Of a stretch of DNA of 64,000 nucleotides, positions 48,630 through 58,385 are shown in pieces. The first letter of the stretch is position 1; each line of letters starts with the position of its first letter. The notes under the pieces are model-generated. The model was not told where the DNA came from. It ran no database searches and saw only the letters and a program-made list of their open reading frames with translations. Location of the stretch: the NCBI RefSeq assembly GCF_020860705.1, contig NZ_JAJBTT010000008.1, positions 1 through 64,000 of the forward strand. Reading direction: 5' to 3'. The translations under genes and the position numbers were made by a program. The DNA comes from Akkermansia sp. Lineage in GTDB: Bacteria > Verrucomicrobiota > Verrucomicrobiia > Verrucomicrobiales > Akkermansiaceae.

Positions 48630-49442
48630 TTATCCCTGTATCCTGCGCCGCCGCATCATCAGGCAAGCAAGCCCCATCAGTCCCAGAGAGGCTGCAGCCG
48701 GTTCAGGAATGGGCGCAGTTGCCAAAATAAACCCGTTCAATGCGATATCTGCACTTACAACATCATCTGTACCGGCGGAGGCGCGTTCATAAGTCAGCGT
48801 CACCTGGCCTGAATCATTCGTCGTGAACGCCCATTCCATCCCCACTCCTGAACCAATCGTCCCTCCCTGGAATGTTGAACCGGTCACGGACCCAGCTCCT
48901 TCATATCCATCCATCAGGTTTCCGGTGATGTCGGTAACGCCGCCTGAGAGAGTCATGCTGGTTTTATTGGTCGATAAGCCGCTGTTTCCCAAGACGTATA
49001 AATAATAGGTGGTATTGGCAGCCAAGCCGCCCAGCGTGAATTGCAGACCGACGGACTGTCCCTTGACTCCATTGCATCTGTCAGTGATAGAAGACTGCGC
49101 CATGCTTTCTGAAAATACGGGATTCAGCGGAGACGAGCTGTTTGTGCCGTCCAGATACCCCGCACTTTGGGAGGCAGTGCTTTTGTAAGACATGCTGAAC
49201 GTGACGTCACTGCCATCCAAATCCCCCAGAACCAGAGAGGAAGAAACGGCTCCCCCATCTTTGCTCAAAGAAGTAATGGATGTGTAAGAGGTGGCCTTCC
49301 CGCCTGCGGGAGCGCTTTTGGTGGTTGCTACGCCAATCCAATCATCCCCAGAGGAGGCAGATCCCAAATTAACTTTCAGAGAAGCTGCCGAAACTGCAGA
49401 GACAGAGGCGGCTAACAACAGTAGAATGAGTGATTTCTTCAT
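48630..49442 (-). CDS. PEP-CTERM sorting domain-containing protein
   Basis: Signal peptide MKKSLILLLLAASVSAVSA; C-terminal IPEPAAASLGLMGLACLMMRRRRIQG. Confidence 0.85.
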   Translation of the reverse strand: MKKSLILLLLAASVSAVSAASLKVNLGSASSGDDWIGVATTKSAPAGGKATSYTSITSLSKDGGAVSSSLVLGDLDGSDVTFSMSYKSTASQSAGYLDGTNSSSPLNPVFSESMAQSSITDRCNGVKGQSVGLQFTLGGLAANTTYYLYVLGNSGLSTNKTSMTLSGGVTDITGNLMDGYEGAGSVTGSTFQGGTIGSGVGMEWAFTTNDSGQVTLTYERASAGTDDVVSADIALNGFILATAPIPEPAAASLGLMGLACLMMRRRRIQG

Positions 49443-49465
49443 GGTTTTTAATTGACTCAAACTAC

Positions 49466-49487
49466 GGTATACCGGATTAGGAATCCG
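49466..49487 (-). promoter_or_regulatory. Putative operator/promoter: CGGATTCCTAATCCG + 1 nt + TATACC upstream of PEP-CTERM gene
   Basis: Palindrome at 49473-49487, TATACC at 49471-49466 on minus; same geometry as 491-512. Confidence 0.5.
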
Positions 49488-49639
49488 CGATAAAACAACG
49501 CCTCTGTAAAAGATGCGTATAATATTGAATATAAGGCAGATAAGTGTTATATGGAAATTTTACACCCCCTCTTATCCCTCTCACCCTTATATTCCCTATT
49601 ACTCCTAACCAACTTTTCCACAGATTTTTCCTTTGACTT

Positions 49640-49654
49640 CGGATTCCTAATCCG
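49640..49654. repeat. Palindrome CGGATT-CCT-AATCCG (additional copy)
   Basis: Read directly. Confidence 0.6.
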
Positions 49655-49891
49655 CGATTTTTATAACTGTTTATTTCTGAATAATTTATATTTCCATTAT
49701 TCAGATGACAAACGATCAGAATTTGCAACCTTATGCAAATATCCCATGATGAAATTTACAAAAATTGTAAAAAACTAATCTTTTTTTAATGAACCCTTTA
49801 AACAACTTCCGGGGTTCCACGGCCGGGGGACCCAACAAAAAAGAACAGGGTCCCGGCCGTGTTCCGGAAATTCAGCTGTTCAACAACTGCG

Positions 49892-51214
49892 TTAATACGC
49901 CAGTTCCCCCCTCATGACCCGGCGCTCGAATTCGGCCACATCCACCACCTGGCCGGTCAGCCGGGCGTGTTCCGTGGCAAAGGCCATGACATGGGAGTGG
50001 GCGGATTCTTCAATGGAGGTAGTCATGTCTGCGGGAGAGGGCACCGTCAGCATGTCATCGTAAAGCGCTTCCACAAGGCCCCAGTCCCCGCCGCCATGGC
50101 CCTGGTAGCCGCCGGGCAGTTCTTCCAGCTCCACCACGCGGGTTTTTCCGCCAAAGTGCGGCGTTACGGTGATTTCACCGGGGCCGTTTTCCTTGTAGAA
50201 GACGCCGGCGCGGATTTTTCCCCTGGTGCCGTACACCTCAATATGGCGCCCCTGTTCAAAGGCCGTCATCGTGAAGGTGCCGGTCAGGCCGCCTTCAAAG
50301 CGCATGATGGAGACCTGGTGGTCCGGCTGGTCGTTGTCGCACTGAAGGTAGTCCCTGCCCCATGGGGAGGTTTTAAGCCATTCATAGATTTCCTCCGCGG
50401 TAGCTTCCTGGGCGCGGTCGTACACCATGCCCAGCCAGCGCTTGCATTCGTCGTCCGTGGCGTATTTGCGGGCATCCCAAGGGTCTTCCCCCACCGGGGT
50501 GGTCCAGTCCGTGCAGCGTTCCGGACGGGGGGAGGAGAGCGTCTTTTTCGTGAAGAAGGTGAGCTCCCCGAAGCTGGCGACGGAGAGGCATTTGCGCCGC
50601 CCCATGAGCCAGTAGAGAATGTCCATGTCATGGCAGCACTTGGCGACGATCATGGGGGTGGAGGTCTTGCTGTTGCCCCAGTGCCCGCGCACGAAGGAGT
50701 GGGCAAAGTGCCACGCCCCCACGCCTTCATTGGCGTTGAAGGTGATGACGTCCCCTATTTCCCCGCTGTCAATGATCTTTTTCAGGGTGCGGTAGAACTG
50801 GGTGTAGCGCAGCACGTGGCACACGGCCACGCGGCGCTTCAGCAGGCGCGCCATGTCACGCAGTTCCAGCGCCTCTTTCAGCGTCTTGGCGATGGGTTTT
50901 TCCAGCAGGACATGGTAGCCCAGTTCCATGGCCTTCCTGCACGGGGCGTAGTGGTAGTCGTCCTGCGTGCCGATGATGGCTACGTCCGCCAGGCGCGGTT
51001 CCGCCAGCAGGGAGGCGGCGTCCTTGAACAGGCGGATGGAGTTCCGCTCCTCCTCCGGAGCAAAGTCCCGCACGGCTTCCGTGCGTTCCTTCACGGGGTC
51101 CGCCGCGGCGGCGATGCGGTAGCGGTCCTTTTGTTCCATGGCCAGCTTCATGTAGGTGCGCGTGCGGGAACCGCACCCGATGCCGGCGAGAGAGAGTCTT
51201 TTTTGTGCAGACAT
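49892..51214 (-). CDS. Gfo/Idh/MocA family oxidoreductase
   Basis: SLAGIGCGSRTRTYM, DVAIIGTQDDYHYAPCRKAMELGYHVLLEKPIAKT. Confidence 0.9.
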   Translation of the reverse strand: MSAQKRLSLAGIGCGSRTRTYMKLAMEQKDRYRIAAAADPVKERTEAVRDFAPEEERNSIRLFKDAASLLAEPRLADVAIIGTQDDYHYAPCRKAMELGYHVLLEKPIAKTLKEALELRDMARLLKRRVAVCHVLRYTQFYRTLKKIIDSGEIGDVITFNANEGVGAWHFAHSFVRGHWGNSKTSTPMIVAKCCHDMDILYWLMGRRKCLSVASFGELTFFTKKTLSSPRPERCTDWTTPVGEDPWDARKYATDDECKRWLGMVYDRAQEATAEEIYEWLKTSPWGRDYLQCDNDQPDHQVSIMRFEGGLTGTFTMTAFEQGRHIEVYGTRGKIRAGVFYKENGPGEITVTPHFGGKTRVVELEELPGGYQGHGGGDWGLVEALYDDMLTVPSPADMTTSIEESAHSHVMAFATEHARLTGQVVDVAEFERRVMRGELAY

Positions 51215-51235
51215 GGCGTTGTGCAGGATGATGGT

Positions 51236-53338
51236 TTAGAGAACTCCGGATTTGACGAGCAGGGCTTCCGCGTCCGGATCACGCCCCATGAAGTCGCGGT
51301 ACAGTTCCGCGGCAGGCTTGCTGTTGCCCTTGCTGAGGATGCAGCGGCGGAAGTCCCGGCCGGTCTGCGGGTTCAGCACTCCTTCCTTCAGGAAGCGGCT
51401 GAACGCGTCCGCTTCCAGCACTTCCGCCCATTTGTAGGAGTAGTAGCCGGAGGCATAGCCCGTGGGGTCCGCAAAGATGTGCGTCAGGCGGCGCGCCACG
51501 GAGGGGCCGCGGTCCGTCATCGGAACCCGGTAGTCCGCCAGAATGCGCTCATCCGTTTCTTCCAGCGGCGCGCCCTTGTATTCCGGCCAGTTCACGTGAA
51601 GCTCCAGGTCCAGCTTGCCGAAGCAGAGCTGGCGCATGAAGTCCGTGCCGCTCATGTAGTTGCGCGCGGCGCGCATTTTGGAGAACAGTTCGTCCGGGAT
51701 TGTTGCACCCGTTTCATAATGGGCGGCGAAGAGGTCCACGGATTCCCGCTCCCAGCACCAGTTTTCATTGATCTGGGAGGGCAGTTCCACAAAGTCCCAG
51801 GCCACGTTCGTTCCTGCCAGGGATTTTACTTCCACATCGGAAAGGAGCTGGTGCAGCAGGTGGCCGAATTCGTGGAAGATGGTTTCCACCTCCCGGTGGG
51901 ACAGCAGCGCGGGCTTGTCCCCCACGGGCTTGGTCATGTTCCCCACCATGAGGCCCAGGTGAGGCACGCGGGGCTTCCCGCCGTGCGGCGGTTCCCCCAC
52001 GCTCAGATAGTTCATCCATGCCCCGGCGCGCTTGGAGTCCCGCGGATGCCAGTCCGCATAAAAGGAGCCCAGATGCTCCCCGCTTTCCGCATCATGCAGT
52101 TCATAGAACAGGACGTCCGGATGCCATACTTCCACCGCGCCTTCCGGCACTTCCCCGGATTCCCCGGGCTTGAAGGCCACAGTGGGGCGCGGCGTCACCG
52201 TAATGCCGTACAAGCCGGAGTAAATGGAGAACAGGCCGTCCATCACCTTTTCCACGGAGTAGTACGGGCGCAGGTCCTCCTCATCAAAGGCGTACAGTTC
52301 ACGGCGGCGTTTTTCAGACCAGTAGCCGGTTTCCCACGGGGAGAGTTTTTCCACGGGTTTTCCGGTCTTTTCCTCCTTGTACCGCCGCACGGCTTCCATG
52401 TCTTCCAGGAAGGAGGGCTTCACCTTGTCATGCAGGTCGTTGATGAAGTTCAGGGCGTTGGCTCCGCTCCCCGCCATGCGGCGGGAGGTGGCGTAGTCCG
52501 CAAAGCAGCCATATCCCAGCAGATGGGCCTTTTTATCCCGCAGTTCCAGGATTTCCGCGATGAGGGCTTCGTTGTCGTATTCCCCGTCCTTCCCGATCGA
52601 GCAGGAGCCTTCCCACATCTTCCGGCGCAGGTCGTCCGAATCCGCAAACTGCATGACGGGCTGGAGGGAGGTGAATTTCTGCGTGAAGCGCCAGCAGGGG
52701 GATTCTTCCGTGCCGTGGCCGCTGGCCAGGGCGTCCAGGCGCGCGGCTTCCTTCGCGGAGTCCGGCAGGCAGGAGAGCTCCGCTTCATCTTCCACGATGA
52801 GTTCCCACGCATTCGTGGAGTCCAGCACGTTTTCCGCAAATTTTTTCGTTTTCAGGGAAAGCTGCGCTTCAATTTCCGCATATTCCGGCTTTACGTCGTC
52901 CGGCAGGTCCGCACCGCTTTCGCGGAAGTCCGCCAGCGTTTCCTGTATGAAACGCTGCCTGACGGGGGAAAGATCCTTCACCCAGTCACAAGCCGCGGCG
53001 GCTTTCAGGACCGTCCACAGGCACGGATTCAGCGGCACGGAGGAGGAGAAGGCCACTACCTCCGGCAGCATTTCACCGATGGCCTCCCGCTGGGCCGGTT
53101 CGTCATTCACGGAGTCCAGATGCATGATGCGGCCCCAGCCCAGGTGCAGGTCCTCGGAGGCTTTTTCCAGCGCGCCGAAGGTGCTTTCATACGTCAGGGA
53201 GTCCAGCGGCTGGTCGCAAATGGCCTGGATGTTCGCTTTGGCACGGGAGATGGCTTCCATAATGTCCGGCTTGATGGAGTCCGGCGTAAGCCGTGACCAG
53301 GAAACCAGGAAGGAGGGGTCCAGATAGGGATGATTCAT
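51236..53338 (-). CDS. M3 family metallopeptidase (oligopeptidase A/Dcp-like)
   Basis: ETIFHEFGHLLHQLLSDV (HExxH), WDFVELPSQINENW. Confidence 0.94.
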   Translation of the reverse strand: MNHPYLDPSFLVSWSRLTPDSIKPDIMEAISRAKANIQAICDQPLDSLTYESTFGALEKASEDLHLGWGRIMHLDSVNDEPAQREAIGEMLPEVVAFSSSVPLNPCLWTVLKAAAACDWVKDLSPVRQRFIQETLADFRESGADLPDDVKPEYAEIEAQLSLKTKKFAENVLDSTNAWELIVEDEAELSCLPDSAKEAARLDALASGHGTEESPCWRFTQKFTSLQPVMQFADSDDLRRKMWEGSCSIGKDGEYDNEALIAEILELRDKKAHLLGYGCFADYATSRRMAGSGANALNFINDLHDKVKPSFLEDMEAVRRYKEEKTGKPVEKLSPWETGYWSEKRRRELYAFDEEDLRPYYSVEKVMDGLFSIYSGLYGITVTPRPTVAFKPGESGEVPEGAVEVWHPDVLFYELHDAESGEHLGSFYADWHPRDSKRAGAWMNYLSVGEPPHGGKPRVPHLGLMVGNMTKPVGDKPALLSHREVETIFHEFGHLLHQLLSDVEVKSLAGTNVAWDFVELPSQINENWCWERESVDLFAAHYETGATIPDELFSKMRAARNYMSGTDFMRQLCFGKLDLELHVNWPEYKGAPLEETDERILADYRVPMTDRGPSVARRLTHIFADPTGYASGYYSYKWAEVLEADAFSRFLKEGVLNPQTGRDFRRCILSKGNSKPAAELYRDFMGRDPDAEALLVKSGVL

Positions 53339-53482
53339 GTTGATTGATGTGTTTATTATTGAAAATGAGCAATAACCGTATGCGGAACATCAGAATCCAC
53401 AAGACTCTGATACGGCCTGCAACGATCGTGAAAAGATGAAATTGACCATGCTTGGAAGAATGAAATGGAGCGGTTTGGCTTG

Positions 53483-54037
53483 TTAAATATTCTTGATGAA
53501 CCTGGCAGGATTTCCGCCCACAACGGTGTGCGGCTCCACGTCTTTCGTTACTACGGAACCGGCGCCCACCACCGCCCCTTCACCTACCGTCACGCCGGGA
53601 CATAGAACCGCCTTTGAACAGATCCACGCCCCTTTTTTTATCACGACAGGCTTATTTTTCAAGATGAACAAGTTGTTGAAGTCATGATTGGAGGTCAGTA
53701 TGGAAACCTGCGGTCCAATCAGCACGTCATCTTCTATCGTCACGCTGCCTGCCGCCATCACATCAAGGCCTTCATTGATAAAAACCCGTTCACCTACCGT
53801 CACGCAATGCCCGCGGTCAATCTGCAGGGGAGGAGAGATGTTGGAAGATTCGGGAAACCTGCCTTCGAACAATTCGTCCATCAATGTCCGCACTTCCCCG
53901 TCAAACGGCGGAAGCGAATTAATTTTCTGGCAGAGCGTACGGCTTCTCACCGTTTCCGGCCATAGGATTTCCTTGAATTCCCTGGACTCCCGGGTGTTAA
54001 TCGGCTCTCCGTTTTTTAATCTTTCGTAGATATCCAT
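53483..54037 (-). CDS. Sugar O-acetyltransferase, left-handed beta-helix (maltose/galactoside acetyltransferase-like)
   Basis: Hexapeptide repeats, VTIEDDVLIGPQVSILTSNHDF, GAWICSKAVLCPGVTVGEGAVVGAGSVVTKD. Confidence 0.88.
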   Translation of the reverse strand: MDIYERLKNGEPINTRESREFKEILWPETVRSRTLCQKINSLPPFDGEVRTLMDELFEGRFPESSNISPPLQIDRGHCVTVGERVFINEGLDVMAAGSVTIEDDVLIGPQVSILTSNHDFNNLFILKNKPVVIKKGAWICSKAVLCPGVTVGEGAVVGAGSVVTKDVEPHTVVGGNPARFIKNI

Positions 54038-54151
54038 TTCATTGACGCTCCCTGAAGCGTTTATTCAACCTCTCCCCTGGCCTGCCGGAATGATCTCCCC
54101 GGTCCATTTCTTCAAAGGCCGTCAACGGGATCATCATATGGGCAGGATGAA

Positions 54152-55765
54152 TTATTTGACGGCGGCGCGGGCCTGCTTCCTGGTTTCCAGTACCCCGGCG
54201 TGGTTGGGAAAGCGTTTCAGCGCCTGCTCGCACATGTCCAGGCATTCCCGGTATTTGCCGCCCTGCAGGTAGGCCTGCGCCAGTTTCCATTCCGCGGGGT
54301 ACGGCACCACGGGAGGAAGCAGCAGGGACGGAAACCGCTGGCTCCGGATGGCTTCCGACATCCAGACATTAGCGGAGTCCGGAAACATCAGGGAGCGGAT
54401 TTCCGAGGAATACAGGCTGCCCATCTGAAGACAGCGCGCCCAGTAGGAGACGCTCATCTGCCGCCGGGCGATTTCCGCTCCGTCCATGAACAGCCGCAGG
54501 ATGCCGGACAATTTGTCAAAGCCGGACGCCACCGCATCCGGCCTGCCCTGCCTGGCGGCATAACGGGCGCCCATGTACTGGGTGACCACCGCCATCATGC
54601 CGTTGCTCAAATCCGGGAAGCCCTTGGGCAGCGGGCCGGGAGAAGCCTTGAGCAGATGCGTCTGCCCGGGAAGGTCCGGCCTGGCCAGCATCAGGCGCAC
54701 GGGCAGCGTTCTGGCCTCCCAGAGCTGGAGGAGCGTGCCGGGAGCCAGCGGATGTTCCTTGTTTAAAGGAATGGCAGCGGCACGGGCGGCAATGGCGTCC
54801 GCCTCCTTGTAACGGCCGGCGCAAAATTCTGAAACAGCACGGTAAACGATGGAGCGGAACCAGGCGTCATCCAGCGCAGGGGGCACGTTCTCCGCTTTTT
54901 CCCAGGCCAGGCACAGGTTCTCTGAGGCCTGGAAGGCGGCGGACGCCCCTTCATAGTCTCCCGTGCGGAACAGGAAGTGGCCCAGCAGGTGATGGGCGGA
55001 CGCGGAAAGGGGATTGGCGGCCACGGCCTTGCGGGCGGTTTCCACCGTTTCCGGGGAAATGACCGGGGCTACTTCTTCCAGCAGGGCGCGCATGAACAGG
55101 GCCGCCTGGGAGCCGGGGCGTTCCTTCAGGACGGCATCCACCACGCGGACAGCCTCCTGCTGCCCTTCACCGGGCTTGCCCTGCCCGTCAAAGCCGTCCC
55201 GCAGGAGCATCGCGTAAAACAAGGGGGCGTAAGGGTCGCGCTTCCAGGTGGAGCAGATGGTTTTCCACGCTTCCTGCGCCTTCACGGGGCCATCCATCAG
55301 CAGCACGGCCAGGGCGTCCGCATAGGCGCGCTCCTGCTCCGGGCAGTCAGGACGCAGCGCCAGCTCTTTCATGCGCTTCATGGACTGGACGCGCTGGGAC
55401 TGGAAAGCCGGGCCCGCGCCCATCAGGCTCATGCACCGTCCCCAGTGGGCCATCAGGCAGTCCGGGTCCAGCCTGAGGGCGGCGTCAAATTTCACGAAGG
55501 CCCGCATGTCCCCGAAGGAGAGCAGATGCGTCATTCCCTCCAGCACCAGTCTTTGCACGGCGGGGGAAGAAGAACCCACCATCATCATTTCCACGCCGGG
55601 CGGCAGTACGGCAGGCTGAGCCGGAACGCCGGCGCGGAAGACCGCCTCCCGCCAGCCGTTCAGGGCCGGACTGCTCATCCAGTGCTCATGGCCGCCGCCC
55701 GGAGCGGCGGAACAGCATCCCGCCATGGCGGCGGACAGGAGAACATAACGGAAGGAGGTGTTCAT
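54152..55765 (-). CDS. TPR-like hypothetical secreted protein
   Basis: Helical repeats, ALRLDPDCLMAHWGRCMSLM, AAFQASENLCLAWEKAENVPPALDDAWFRSIVYRAV. Confidence 0.65.
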   Translation of the reverse strand: MNTSFRYVLLSAAMAGCCSAAPGGGHEHWMSSPALNGWREAVFRAGVPAQPAVLPPGVEMMMVGSSSPAVQRLVLEGMTHLLSFGDMRAFVKFDAALRLDPDCLMAHWGRCMSLMGAGPAFQSQRVQSMKRMKELALRPDCPEQERAYADALAVLLMDGPVKAQEAWKTICSTWKRDPYAPLFYAMLLRDGFDGQGKPGEGQQEAVRVVDAVLKERPGSQAALFMRALLEEVAPVISPETVETARKAVAANPLSASAHHLLGHFLFRTGDYEGASAAFQASENLCLAWEKAENVPPALDDAWFRSIVYRAVSEFCAGRYKEADAIAARAAAIPLNKEHPLAPGTLLQLWEARTLPVRLMLARPDLPGQTHLLKASPGPLPKGFPDLSNGMMAVVTQYMGARYAARQGRPDAVASGFDKLSGILRLFMDGAEIARRQMSVSYWARCLQMGSLYSSEIRSLMFPDSANVWMSEAIRSQRFPSLLLPPVVPYPAEWKLAQAYLQGGKYRECLDMCEQALKRFPNHAGVLETRKQARAAVK

Positions 55766-55777
55766 GGGCGGAAACGG

Positions 55778-57535
55778 TTACATTCTATCCGGCAGCTGGA
55801 TGCCCAGCAGGCCCAGCCCGTGCTTCAGGGTGCGGGCTGTCAGCTCGCACAGGGCCAGGCGGGAATGCCGCACCGCCCCTTCCGATTTCAGAACCGGACA
55901 GGCTTCATAGAAGGAATGGAAGGCGCGGGCCAGGTCAAACAGGTAGGCGGCCAGTACGTTCGGGCGGCAGTCGTCCAGCACCTGCGGCACCACCTCCCCG
56001 TAACGGGCCAGGAGCCGCGCCAGGTGGATTTCCGCATCTTCTGAAAGCCGGATGGGGGCGGACCAGTCCAGCGGGCTGCCGTCCAGTTTGCGGAAAATGG
56101 AACGGACGCGCACATAGGAGTTCTGGAGGTACGGAGCCGTGTCCCCCTGGAGGGCCAGCATCTTGTCCCAGTTAAACACGTAGTCCGTCATGCGGTTCTG
56201 GGAAAGCTCCGCAAACTTCACGGCGCCGATGCCCACGACCTGCGCTACGCGCTTCTTTTCCTCCTCCGGCATGTCCGGGCTCTTTTCCTCCACCACGCGG
56301 GCGGCGCGTTCAATGGCCTCATCCAGCACATCCTGAAGGGAAACGGTGTCCCCGGAGCGCGTCTTAAACGGCTTGCGGTCTTCCCCCAGGATGGAACCGA
56401 AGGCGATGTGGCGGTAATCCCCGTCCATGCCGCGGCGGCGCTGCGTGGAAAAAATCTGCCGGAAATGCAGGGCCTGCGGGGCTCCCACCACGTACCAGAT
56501 GGAATCCGCCCCCCAGGTCTTGATGCGGTGGTCCAGCGTCGCGAGATCCGTCGTGGCGTACAGGAAGCCACCGTCCGCCTTCCGGATGATGCAGGGGTTG
56601 GCGCGCCATTCCCCCTTCTCCTGCACCAGGAAGGGGTCTTCATTGGGCGGCACGGAGCCGTCGGAAAACACGCAGATGGCTCCGTCGCTCTCCCGGGCCA
56701 TTCCGGCGGCGACCATGCCGTCCACCAGCGGAGCCAGGGCGTCATTGTAAAAGCTTTCCCCCAGCCAGTAGTCAAAGTGGATGTCAAGCTGGTCGTAGAT
56801 TTTGGAAAGGCCGGACTTGGACACCTCCACGCAGCGCTTCCAGATCGCCAGGTTTTCCTCGTCCCCGGCCTGGAGCTTCACCAGCTCCGCCTTGCAGGTA
56901 TCCAGCAGCTCCGGCTTCTCCTTGCACATCAGGTTCACGTCCTTGTACACCCGCAGCAGCTCGTCAATGGGATTGGCGGCCAGGGCCTCTTCATCCAGAA
57001 TGTTCTTCCAGCCCCACAGGATCATGCCGAACTGGGTGCCCCAGTCCCCGATGTGGTTGTCCGTAATCACCTTGTGCCCCACGAAACGGGCCACGCGGGA
57101 AAGGGCGTCCCCGATGATGGTGGAACGGATGTGGCCCACATGCATCGGTTTGGCGACGTTGGGCGCGGAAAAATCAATCACGATCGTTTTGGGGTCCTGC
57201 ACCTGCTCCACCTCCAGCCTGTCGTCCGCCAGCATGGCCAGCAGGCGCGCGGCGTAAAATTCCGGCCTGATCCGGAAATTGATGAACCCGGGACCGGCAA
57301 TCTCCAGGGAGCAGACGTCGTCCTGCCCCATCCGGTCAACCACCTGCTGGGCGAGCGCGCGGGGATTCGTGCGGCACCGCTTGGCAAGCACCATGGCGGC
57401 GTTGCTCTGGTAGTCCCCGAACCGCAAATCCGCGGACGGCGTCACAGCGGTGCTAAAATCAGCGGGAAGCTCCTCCCCCAACACCGCCTTCAACGCGGCA
57501 GACAACTTTTCTTCAAGAATTCCGGGTATGGTCAT
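55778..57535 (-). CDS. argS: Arginyl-tRNA synthetase
   Basis: DFSAPNVAKPMHVGHIRSTIIGDALSR (HVGH), C-terminal anticodon-binding domain ending GIQLPDRM. Confidence 0.95.
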   Translation of the reverse strand: MTIPGILEEKLSAALKAVLGEELPADFSTAVTPSADLRFGDYQSNAAMVLAKRCRTNPRALAQQVVDRMGQDDVCSLEIAGPGFINFRIRPEFYAARLLAMLADDRLEVEQVQDPKTIVIDFSAPNVAKPMHVGHIRSTIIGDALSRVARFVGHKVITDNHIGDWGTQFGMILWGWKNILDEEALAANPIDELLRVYKDVNLMCKEKPELLDTCKAELVKLQAGDEENLAIWKRCVEVSKSGLSKIYDQLDIHFDYWLGESFYNDALAPLVDGMVAAGMARESDGAICVFSDGSVPPNEDPFLVQEKGEWRANPCIIRKADGGFLYATTDLATLDHRIKTWGADSIWYVVGAPQALHFRQIFSTQRRRGMDGDYRHIAFGSILGEDRKPFKTRSGDTVSLQDVLDEAIERAARVVEEKSPDMPEEEKKRVAQVVGIGAVKFAELSQNRMTDYVFNWDKMLALQGDTAPYLQNSYVRVRSIFRKLDGSPLDWSAPIRLSEDAEIHLARLLARYGEVVPQVLDDCRPNVLAAYLFDLARAFHSFYEACPVLKSEGAVRHSRLALCELTARTLKHGLGLLGIQLPDRM

Positions 57536-57716
57536 GTCTGCTCAGATGAACGGACATTCCACCGCCGTAGTCAAGGAGTAACTGTCACTAAACAACACCC
57601 AGATATTCATTTTTCCTTATTTTTTCCTTATTTTTAAATATCACAATATTTTTAACATTTCCCAAAATTAAAAAAAATATAACAAAATAAAAAATAAACA
57701 ATTGCTGTTCAAAATG

Positions 57717-58373
57717 TTACTGTGCGCAATTAGTAGATTCAGATTTATACAGTAACATAAGGAGATAATCTACGAAATCATTTTCATAATTACACTTTCG
57801 ATTTAATGCGCCCTGAAGCAATCGAAGATTTTTATGGTTTATTTTAAGATTTTCCAAACCGCTCGTCATATTAAATTCAGCAGGAAGAGTCCCTTTTTCA
57901 TATCCAGGAAAGAGCTGTTGAAACAGAGGAACATACTTTACACTATGCATGGGATCTCGAAAGTGCTGGTGAGTGTTACAAATACAACACCATTCTGCAG
58001 CCTTTGAAGTTGGAAAATGAAGAGATAAAAAATCTTCAAAGTTTTGATAATTGAAAAAGAAAGGAGGTAAATTCTCTTTTTCTTGGGAGTACAATGTATA
58101 ACAATTTTTTTCATTGCGCTCAAAGAGATCCCAATCTACTAAAAAGAAAATATTCGATTCTCTCCTCCAATATCTGAATGTTTTATTATTATTTTTTCGG
58201 TACTTCTTCCACCTTTTTTTAAGATGTACAAAATGTCCATCTTTCTGTTTACAACTCACACAAAGAAAAGTGAATGGATATTCTTTTTGATTAAGATATC
58301 TATTAAGAGTCTTCAAGTAGACTTCTTCAGACTTTCCTTCACAGATAACATATATTGTCTTAGTGATTTCCAT
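57717..58373 (-). CDS. RloB-like protein
   Basis: IYVICEGKSEEVYLKTLNRYL, FFLVDWDLFE, FNYQNFEDFLSLHF; adjacent to AAA ATPase. Confidence 0.75.
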   Translation of the reverse strand: MEITKTIYVICEGKSEEVYLKTLNRYLNQKEYPFTFLCVSCKQKDGHFVHLKKRWKKYRKNNNKTFRYWRRESNIFFLVDWDLFERNEKNCYTLYSQEKENLPPFFFNYQNFEDFLSLHFPTSKAAEWCCICNTHQHFRDPMHSVKYVPLFQQLFPGYEKGTLPAEFNMTSGLENLKINHKNLRLLQGALNRKCNYENDFVDYLLMLLYKSESTNCAQ

Positions 58374-58385
58374 AACAGATCACGG

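Noticed and set aside
49818-49868. Hairpin cacggccggggg...cccggccgtg as terminator for the Gfo/Idh/MocA gene
   Set aside because: Bulged stem and no T tract on the minus side; function unclear.
49859-53296. 1145-aa plus-strand ORF
   Set aside because: Antisense to clear Gfo/Idh/MocA and M3 peptidase genes; composition (His/Val/Gly-rich) is typical of GC-biased antisense frames.
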